Assembly: GCF_051622035.1 (NCBI RefSeq) | Contig: NC_135356.1 | Span: forward strand, 1,798,001-1,862,000 | Reading direction: 5' to 3' | From: Arctopsyche grandis | Taxonomy: Eukaryota > Arthropoda > Insecta > Trichoptera > Hydropsychidae | DNA: 64,000 nucleotides | Shown: positions 56,225 through 64,000 of the stretch, piece by piece | How the letters are laid out: every line of letters starts with the position of its first letter | How positions within the stretch are numbered: the stretch's first letter is position 1 | Translations under genes and position numbers: made by a program | The notes under the pieces: model-generated | What the model was told of the DNA's origin: nothing | The model's input: only the letters and a program-made list of their open reading frames with translations | Database searches by the model: none

Positions 56225-57715
56225 TAGGAAATGAAAAAAAAAATAGTCTGTAGTTTGTACATAGATACAAAGCAATACTTAATTATGTATTAAACGTATC
56301 TATAAACGTATAATACATACTTATGTTCCCTTTCGTGTGCGATATTAATTATTTAAAGAGACACACATCATTCTTGAATAGGAACTCACATGAGAAAATA
56401 AATTATTAAATAAAAGATCCATTTTCAATGAGTTAGGCTAGGCGTATTTCTATAATTTCTATCGACGTCTATTCAATAATACATTTTCGGAATTAGGCTA
56501 AATTGATATAACAATACAGATTTTCCCGTTTTCATATTCTATCGAAGCATATTACCAATTTATTAAAATAACGATCATTTTTTATTTTGGCAATACAATA
56601 TATAAAAAAATATAAATGTAATTTTAATTTCAAATCGTCCATTGAAATATTAAAGGGCAAAAGACCAGCAAAATATAAAAGCTATTACAATTTAATTACA
56701 ATTTAAGTCAATTGTCAAAGGTTAAAATTTTGAATTAAAAAACTTATTTACGGACGGTCAGTTTAATATATATTTATAGCTTGGATGTTATGTCACAAAA
56801 TTTAATAGGTTTTTGAGCTCTTTTTCCAATTATGCTGTACATTAACATTAGAATCATGTAATACTATGATTACTAACCAAATTAAATTAAAATTGTTTAA
56901 TAGAAAGCGATCAGTAGATCAGTAGCTATTAAAATATATATAAGATGTATTGTGAACATAATGTCGTAATAATAAAAAGCATTTAATAATCAAAATGTAT
57001 CGTCACCAATGTGAGAATTGAAATACGAAATTTAATACAAATAGATTTTTACACATAAAATACTACGAAAAATTATATTCTGAATTTGATGTCACCCCCC
57101 AGAGAATGGAGACTGCTCCCGCACGCCCCACGCGACGCCACTGGTACATATTATACCCAAATTAATATGTAATTACATTACACGCTAATTAGCAAATATT
57201 GCTAAAGCTTAAATTATAATACGTACGAATATGTAAATTATAATATGTATGTAAAAATCTGTCACATTGAATGGATGCAACAATGTCGGCGCTAATTAAA
57301 GTTGCCAGTGGCGTATAAAAAAGGATTAATTGTGTTCCTAATTGAGATGAAATTATCGTTTTAATTAATATGATTTATTTACATTTTGGTGAAATAAATG
57401 GGTGAGTGGGTAGCTGTTATTTGTGGAACGGAATGAACGAATGCTACAGCAATAGATTCTGGCACGCGAGAATAAACTTTTATTGGCATTCCCCACCCTT
57501 TCAATATATAAATCAATATTTTTTTGGAATTAGTGCCGTTATTAGTTTATAAAGGTAGACGCACACCGCACCGTGTCCACTCGGATATTTTATTTCATGT
57601 GGATAAATTGCTTATAGAATATCAATTTTGATTGATATGCCAGAAACAAACTAATACACATTTCCTTACTTATATAACTATTCGCAAAAATAATAATAAA
57701 TAAGAAGAAATAAAG
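56225..57715. other. Gene-free AT-rich DNA with dispersed repeats
   Basis: Holds the inverted repeat copy at 56795-57000 (see 39688) and a hAT-like terminus near 57080-57145 (CGCGACGCCACTGG). No supported exon on either strand. Confidence 0.5.
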
Positions 57716-57719
57716 TGAG

Positions 57720-58548
57720 GTAAGAAATAAAGATGCATTTGGACGAATGAATGCCGTTTTTAAATCAATGTTTGAAGAAATAATTATGAATATTATTCTA
57801 AAAAAAGTATTTTAAAAACATATGTACCTCTTCTATAATTTATATAAAAAATTATTATTTTGAATAAAAATACCAATAATTTTATTTTACTACCGCCATC
57901 TATGTTTATAACTAAATACTGGATGGACGTATTCAAATTTCAAACGCGTCTTACACGATATTTTTGCACCATCGTAATGGCGGAGGATCCATTTACTTAT
58001 ATTGATGACCAAAATGAGCAATATGGCAAAGTATGAAAACGATCGGATAAGAGGCAGATTTTTTCTGAATTGTAATCGTAAGTGAAACGTAAAGGAGGTA
58101 TGTAAAAAAACCTTCGCTCAATTTGTTTTGCCAGTGATGACGTATGGATGTTAAACTTGGACATTGAACGCCGATATTCTACACAGAAACCAATGCACTC
58201 AAAGAGGTATGGAACGCTGTATGTTTGGCATAACGAGGAAAGATGGGCAGCGGTAAACGTGTTGTGAGAAGTATGACAAAGGCAGTGGATATTGTGAATA
58301 GAGTGAATAAATTGAAATAGCAATGGACAGGCTACGTGGTTAGAAGAATGGACGAAAGGTGGATAAAATAAGTGCTAGAATGGTACCAGAGAGAATGCAA
58401 AAGGGTTAAAAGAAGATTGCAGGGAAGATGAGCAGACGAAATTAGAATAATGTGTGACAGAGACAGAAACAGACACGAGTGGAAGTGTGTTGGAAAGACC
58501 TACATCCATCAGTGGATGGTGAATGGCTGTAGATGATGATGATGATTG
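57720..58548 (+). pseudogene. RTE-like 3' end, interrupted
   Basis: AGATGCATTTGGACGAATGA (…FGRMNAVFKS) matches the segment in the 8.3-9.6 kb relic. An insertion of about 310 bp separates it from TTCGCTCAATTTGTTTTGCC (FAQFVLPVMTYGC at about 58110). WTLNADI, GYVVRRMDERWIK and a GATGATGATGATGATT tail follow. Several stops. Confidence 0.7.
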
Positions 58549-59044
58549 GTCAATGAAAATCATATCATTCATATAATTGATGAATGTGTTCTACAGTTTC
58601 CGATAAATAAATATACACATGTACATTATATATATTGCAATTCTTTCATAGAACGAAAGCATTGCTGTAAACGTATTCAAAAAAACATAACAAAGTGTTA
58701 AAAAGCAAGATGTCAAGATAGGAAAATATATCGCTTTGTATTTGCTTTTTTCCCCCTTTTTTTTTTTGCTTTCAGTTATTCTCGAGAACAAAAAAAAAGC
58801 AGAGATGGCTTTTCTTGTTGCGAAATTTTTTCACAGAAACTTTTCGGTCCTTTTCGAGTTTTACACCCTTTTAAGTCGATGTCGGCACATTTTAACCTTT
58901 CTTTCCGCTGTGACACTTCAACTTCACTACGAATAATCTGATTTAATTTTTTTACACACCAAATGTTAATCAAAAGTAGACGAAGATACCGTGAATATAA
59001 TAGTATAATATCAACATTGAAAGCTCAATCAGCCACTTTCTTTA

Positions 59045-59118
59045 TACACCGCATTCGCAGGGCTCGAACCCAGTAATCTCTTGGTGCTAAACATAAACGC
59101 AACCACCGAGCCATACTG
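59045..59118 (-). repeat. tRNA-like SINE head
   Basis: On the minus strand: GCAGTATGGCTCGGTGGTTG (A box) and TACTGGGTTCGAGCCCTG (B box). A different head from its neighbour, which lies only about 10-20 bp away in opposite orientation. Confidence 0.7.
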
Positions 59119-59127
59119 CTGGCATAT

Positions 59128-59470
59128 ATAACCAGCAGCGTGGACTAGTGGCTAGTATATTATGCGGAGTGGTCACGATTCGATTCCCACTGGTGGCTGT
59201 TGGCCAGACCTTGGTTTGTGACTCCAGGTCGATCGTTTCCTTTCAGAGTTTGCCAATTTTTCTGATTTTCATTGAAACGGTTCCTGTAAATTGGCATCTC
59301 TTCTCCAATCTTGCAAATCTCAAGCTATTCAACGTCTCGAGGTTCACCAATTTATATGATAAAAATGCTGCGAAAATTTCTCCCTAGATGTCACTGTGAA
59401 TGATGTTTCTATGAATTCGCATTGTATAAAATGCCTGTATTAATTGTATTGTATCTGTATCAGTAAAGGC
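59128..59470 (+). repeat. tRNA-derived SINE, near full length
   Basis: A-box-like TGGACTAGTGG (59141-59151), B-box-like GATTCGATTCCC (59177-59188), body TTGTGACTCCAGGTCGATCG ... CATTGAAACGGTTCCTG, and 3' part AAAATGCTGCGAAAATTTCT with TGTATTGTATCTGTATC. Same family as 51655-52330. Confidence 0.8.
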
Positions 59471-59486
59471 GAGTGGGTGCTATTTT

Positions 59487-59950
59487 AGTATGCGGTCTAC
59501 CTTAGCATGCGATCTACCTTATTTTTTTATTTGTACCTGTCTATTATAATTTTTTTGTTTGTTCCTGTCGCCGAATAATGTGTTGAGCATTACTATTAAA
59601 ATATCGTCAGCAGCGAAGAAAATACCTACCTAACAAGCTAATTTTAAATGAATAGGGCCCTAATTTAACCTAACCTAACCTAACCTTGAATAAATAGGTG
59701 TTGGCCACTAAGATATGTTTTATTTTAAGTTTTACTTCATCAATATTTTCACAAAAAAAACATAACTTTACAGCCAACACCTATTTATTTAAGGGTCAGG
59801 TTAAGTTAGGTTAAGTTAGGCTTGGCCCTATTCATTTAAGATTAGATTTTTAGGGTCGGTATTATTCAGTCTCACTGTCACTCGCGAGAACTGAGACAGT
59901 GAGACCGCTTATTAAAGTAGAAACGTGAAGGTAGATCGCATACTAAAGTT
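59487..59950. mobile_element. Hairpin MITE with telomere-like repeats, copy 2
   Basis: Outer inverted ends TTTAGTATGCGGTCTACCTT / AAGGTAGATCGCATACTAAA; inner hairpin AATAGGGCCCTAATTTAACC-TAACCTAACC against AAGTTAGGCTTGGCCCTATT. The outer ends show that the complete element is about 465 bp. Confidence 0.75.
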
Positions 59951-60775
59951 ACACCGGCGATTGAAATAAAAATATGTATTTTTGTTTGGTTATACGACTT
60001 AAAAAAAACATATCTAAATGAATGTCATTAAATGTCGAAATTTGTAGATCCTGCCATTGAAATAGTTTTAAGGACACCACATTCAGCCATTATATTCCCA
60101 AAGTTTGTGACATTGCAGATAAACGACTTCGGTTGTGCGAATGTACATACATAATTATGTATACAGCGAATTGTGTAAATGTACATACATACATATGTAT
60201 ATACACTTCATGCACATCAAATTACACAAACCAACAATGTGGTTCAGAATTTTTGTTAGAAAAAATTCAAAACAACGTATTTTTCACTTCCAGAACACCT
60301 CTCTGGCATGTTCGAATACATATATGTATATATGTACATACGTATGTATTGTTTAATATTATATAATATGTAGGCAAGTTTCCCGCATAAATTCCACATT
60401 TCAATACCGAAAAGTTTGTATCTGATATCTACATAATAAATGAACATAGCAAAGGTGAGCTGTATTCGACCTACCGGCGAAATTCGCCATGACTAAAACA
60501 CATTGGAACTTTCAACCTGCTGTTACATCTGTTTTTAACCCTTTGCAATCTCAATCAAATTATTAAAGAACATATTAATGCCAAATTAATCGGGCTAAAT
60601 ACAAGACGCCCATACACGTCAAACATATGAGAAAAACTTTCATATCGAAAAAGTCACCTATTAATCGTTTGTATTATCATTTCCTCATTTAGTTGTTTCT
60701 TTGTGTGTTTCAATTGGGCAAAATCACTTATTTCAGTGAGTCGTTCACTTTTTCCAACATTATGGCCTGTCCACA
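59951..60775. other. Gene-free region with ACATATGTA microsatellites
   Basis: CATACATACATATGTATATA-type tracts at 60180-60205 and 60310-60350. Short frames are microsatellite translations. Confidence 0.5.
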
Positions 60776-60784
60776 TAAGAAACA

Positions 60785-60930
60785 CAACGCGCTCGTAAAA
60801 ACGCAAGGCGCTCACAGTCACGCAAAGCTTTCGCAGACACGCAAGACGTGCATGGACATATAAAGCGCTCACTGACAAACATGGAGTTTCAAGATGCTCA
60901 CAGACAAACACGAAACGTGGACGCGATAAA
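60785..60930. repeat. Degenerate about 20-bp tandem repeat (GCGCTCACAGACAAACAC)
   Basis: Six or seven variants such as GCGCTCGTAAAAACGCAAG, GCGCTCACAGTCACGCAA and GCTCACAGACAAACACGAA. The minus-strand frame here (60654-60959) is built from the repeat. Confidence 0.65.
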
Positions 60931-61020
60931 AAAAAAACAAAATAATCTTGCAAGTGCAACGTTCGTTAATACATACATCTCCTTTTAATCATTGCAATAG
61001 TAGTGAATTTATTTTTATTG

Positions 61021-61432
61021 TTGTAACGTATGCCGCCGGTTAAGTGCAATCGGATTATCATCCCAGAGACTGTGCGACCGTTATAATTGGTTGCGAGGAT
61101 TATCTCCAAACTAAGTGCAAGTCGGCTAAACAATAGATGGACTTAGCGGTCGAAAGCGGTACCCAGCCACTTCCCAATAGAATTCTTAGAACTGACAACG
61201 CGAAAGCGTGGGACTGCATATCTGGTACGTGATCATAACAATAGGTAAAAAAACGTGTCGAGGAAGATGCCCTGAGCGACCTGTTCTTTATAAGGAGGTA
61301 CTTAGACCATATCAAGGCATTCTAGACGGAGAACTAGCTGTGTGTGTATCTCCTTAATCACCAATAAATGCTGTGAAGCGACTTTGGCCTTTTACTTGGA
61401 TCCTCCACCCACCCCTACGCAACATTATTACA
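61021..61432 (+). mobile_element. Candidate solo LTR
   Basis: Starts TTGTAACGTATGCCGCCGG and ends CGCAACATTATTACAA, giving short inverted ends TTGTAA/TTACAA. Inside: a TATA-like TTTATAAGG (61288) and AATAAA (61363) followed by a T/C-rich region, in LTR-like order. No target duplication or second LTR was found, so this is tentative. Confidence 0.35.
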
Positions 61433-61857
61433 AGGCTCTTCTATATTTCACTTCACTGATTCGTCTGATAACATATTATATTATCTATCCTACATTTTTC
61501 TTATCGTTTTTATACTTTGCCATTTTGCGCGGTTTGGTCAGCGATATATATTCAAATCCATTCCGCCTCTACGATGGTAAAAAGGTATCGTAATGGACAC
61601 GTTTAAAAATGCAAACATTTTGGAAATCTTGATGTTTAGTGGTCAGTAACCTTATATGTTTGACTTTTCGCTACCCTCTCGTTTTGTCACATTTTAATTG
61701 TTTAAACGCCAATAACTTTTTCTTTTTTACCAAATGCTTCAGGCTCAACTGTCATTCTGAACTGTCAACTGTCACCCTGTACGAATCGGTTGATCTTTTT
61801 GTTTTGTTTTCAACTCGTTGACTGGTGGTTTTGGTTAAGTTTTTGATTATTAGTTTT
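61433..61857. other. No gene recognised
   Basis: Short, unconserved frames on both strands; AT-rich. Confidence 0.5.
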
Positions 61858-61915
61858 ACACTAGTGTTGTGTCCGTTGAAATTTCAACGGGTGGTTTCGG
61901 AAACAAAGTGATACA
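61858..61915 (+). repeat. Short dispersed element end
   Basis: ACACTAGTGTTGTGTCCGTT and AACGGGTGGTTTCGG; inverted partner at 41080-41135. Confidence 0.5.
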
Positions 61916-61974
61916 TGATTTGAAATAAAATTATAATACTAATATTAATAATTAATCGGAATTGGAACTGAACT

Positions 61975-62110
61975 TTGTGAGGTGATCTTTAACCACTTCA
62001 TCACCATAAGTGCACCAGTGCGCGCTCTTTTGTATTTAAGACTATGACTCAAAATTAATTTTGGTTTTTTCACAGTGATATCTAAAAATATCCTGCGATA
62101 CTAATGAAAT
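61975..62110 (-). repeat. SINE-like element, inverted copy of 43330-43487
   Basis: TTAACCACTTCATCACCATA, AGTGCGCGCTCTTTTGTATT and TCACAGTGATATCTAAAAAT are complements of the first copy. Confidence 0.6.
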
Positions 62111-62510
62111 TGAAACAAGTCAATATATTTGTGATATATTCAAGAGGTAGTTAGTATCAAGGGTTGGCACTAAACACATATAATAAAATAATCGAATCGG
62201 TTTCTACAAACGCGTGGTGATTATAGATAAAGTACATATATAAACGTCTATACTTTATCTATATTTGATCACGTTTTCATGGATAAAATAACAGAGTGAA
62301 ACTAGTAAAAGGCTTGTCAAAAGTGTTCGCGTGTCTATGTATTTTGAAGGTAATTCGAATCCTGTTAATCTTTATTACATTTCGTGTATTTCGGGTCGAT
62401 TAAATAATTATTTTTAATGTCGTTGGATATCGAGGGGCGTTAATGGGATATCGAAGCGTTTTTATAAGCGTGCTGATAATAATGGATACCGGCGAGACAT
62501 TAGTGATGTC

Positions 62511-62627
62511 TGCAAGTACAGGTGCACTCTGACTGACTCGGATTGTGGCCTTCTCTATGCGAATAAATGCACACCCGGTCGATCCCCCGCAATGTGTGAG
62601 TTTTACTTCAAATTCGTATGTAGTTAA
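62511..62627 (+). other. Six-cysteine reading frame of unknown status
   Basis: A 37-residue C-terminal stretch has Cys spacing C-x3-C-x6-C-x7-C-x8-C-x7-C, one residue before a TAA. The frame is open back to about 62418 but has no in-frame Met, so it would need an upstream exon, which I could not identify. The stop is the TTAA target site of the adjacent piggyBac-type MITE. It could be the last exon of a small secreted disulfide-rich peptide or a coincidence. No function is claimed. Confidence 0.2.
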
Positions 62628-63142
62628 TCCTTTGAGTGCTGACAATTTCACCAACATTTCCAAATAGAACTATTTAGAAAGCAGGTTTAAAATTGCAGCT
62701 AATCCAAACAAACCCTAGATAACTACCGTCGAGGATTTCGAGTTTTGTAGAGGTGTGTTTAGACTCTCTAATATATCTTGCAACAATATAAAATAAACAA
62801 AAGAAGTCTATTGATGAATGTATTTTTCCAAAACAAGTTCCCTGTTGTTAAAATTTAATGCTCACAATCTAAATGCCAAGCCACGATCTAAAATAATCAG
62901 CAGTTAGGGATTTCCATCGAGAAATTCTGCTATGGTTATAAATTCAGAAATTTCAGTGTAAACCAGTCTTTATAAACATTGACACGGATTACACCACCTA
63001 GGTTTAATGCATTTTTTTTTCAATGCTACCTGTGTAAAGGCTTAGCGGGTAGTATTCTTGTTTATTTTTGCACATACTCAAAATTGGCGTATTTCGAGCT
63101 CGTGGGCAAAACGCCGATCGGCGTTGGTCAGCATTCAAAGGG
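62628..63142. mobile_element. piggyBac-type MITE, copy B
   Basis: Flanked on both sides by TTAA (62624-62627 and 63143-63146). Ends TCCTTTGAGTGCTGAC and GTCAGCATTCAAAGGG. Interior as in copy A with small indels. 515 bp, no ORF for a transposase, hence non-autonomous. Confidence 0.88.
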
Positions 63143-63149
63143 TTAATTG

Positions 63150-64000
63150 ATACGAAGAAGGGAGTGAAGACCCGCGGCAACCTCAAGAGTGCAAAGGGTT
63201 GATTCGAGACGAACGATTCGGGATTCGAGCGAGCACCTCTGTCACGACACGACAGTGCCCTCATGTGACATACATACATATATATAAATAAATTATGGTG
63301 ATATTGGAGAAGGTTTTGCCACAGGGCCGGCCCTGCCCTTCCGTTAGGGGCTCGCATGCAAATAGCGCGTTCGCAAAATCGCGGATAACAAAGGGGTCGG
63401 TCACTCCCGCACCCGACGGGGGTGGCAGGGGGAGTATGCCAAATTGATCGGAGGGGGGCATCGCTCCTGACATTTAGTTTACAGGCCATAAAACTTGATA
63501 ATGGAGGCACTACGGCGAACCCTTTTTCTTTGGGTCCCCCCCCCTCGCAACCCCTCTCCCCCTCTTCGTCGCTGATTTTTTCCCCCTATCATCAACTCGT
63601 AGAATTTTGACGTTAATTCGGTGGGAGTTGTTTGAGGAAAATGGATCTCGTTACTTTCCGCTTACGCGGGCTGGTTTATGCGAAGAGCGAAAAAATGGAA
63701 AGTGACACGCACACTGGCGAAAATCTGCCGTCGTTTAAATTTATTTCCCTCCGCGAGATGAGAACTAGGGATGGAAGGGAGGCTGGCGTATCAATATTAA
63801 CGGCTGTGTATTGAAGGGCATGATTTTCCATTCAACATCCCCACCACCTACATACATATTCTATCAGATATAACGATATATGTATGTATGTCTGTATGTA
63901 AATATATAACGATTGTTCACCAGTTGAATGATCGCGGGTTTGAATCCTGACTGAAATCGGACAATTTACTCAATTTTTTTGATGTTTTCGATTAAATCCT
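63150..64000. other. Mixed repeat region at the right edge
   Basis: A hAT-like terminus CAGGGCCGGCCCTGCCC begins near 63321. C-rich tracts lie at 63535-63590. A SINE head with a B-box-like GGGTTTGAATCCTG near 63938 is cut by the window end. No supported gene. Confidence 0.4.

Noticed and set aside
60654-60959. 101-codon minus-strand frame
   Set aside because: Spans a degenerate 20-bp tandem repeat and has no recognisable domain.
63004-63510. 168-codon minus-strand frame as an upstream RhoGEF exon
   Set aside because: It runs through the end of a piggyBac-type MITE and a hAT-like terminus, and no donor or acceptor in the required phase 0 could be found.

Overview
This is eukaryotic, AT-rich, intron-containing DNA that is almost certainly from an insect. 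Two genes carry the arthropod-specific ZAD zinc-binding domain in front of C2H2 finger arrays. The window is full of Jockey-like and RTE-like retrotransposons, tRNA-derived SINEs with (TAAA)n tails, Tc1/mariner and hAT remnants, piggyBac-type MITEs and CATACATATGTATG microsatellites. The finger style (CDICLKSF with HTGIKPHKC linkers) and repeat content would fit a caddisfly or a related holometabolous order, but I cannot prove the order from the sequence.

Left third (1-31 kb): two copies of a roughly 6-kb segment lie in direct orientation (about 3.98-10.06 kb and 23.75-30.85 kb). Each holds a three-exon ZAD-C2H2 gene followed by the same hAT and RTE relics. Copy 1 encodes 571 aa with 14 fingers; copy 2 encodes 879 aa with 25 fingers, expanded by nested tandem duplication. 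Between them lies about 12.7 kb of composite transposable DNA. It comprises a 5-kb near-palindrome whose right arm keeps an intact MADF-domain gene while the left-arm copy is broken, an internally deleted Jockey-like element, and a second Jockey-like element with a PHD/coiled-coil/FP25-like ORF1 and a long RT ORF but no visible endonuclease.

Middle (31-34 kb): gene-poor, AT-rich DNA with a 97-bp minisatellite.

Right half (34.4-55 kb): one large minus-strand gene. I could follow 23 exons with matching splice phases, giving 1021 codons plus stop. It encodes a Dbl-family Rho guanine nucleotide exchange factor (DH-PH) most like the PLEKHG5/PLEKHG6 group. The first coding exon(s) lie outside the window or were not recognised. 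Its introns carry many MITEs, SINEs and a GC-rich minisatellite, none of which disturbs the reading frame.

Far right (55-64 kb): no confident host gene. It holds SINEs, an RTE 3' end, a candidate solo LTR, a piggyBac-type MITE with perfect TTAA flanks, and a short six-cysteine reading frame of unknown status. Within this window the genes look independent: two lineage-specific zinc-finger regulators and one cytoskeletal signalling gene.
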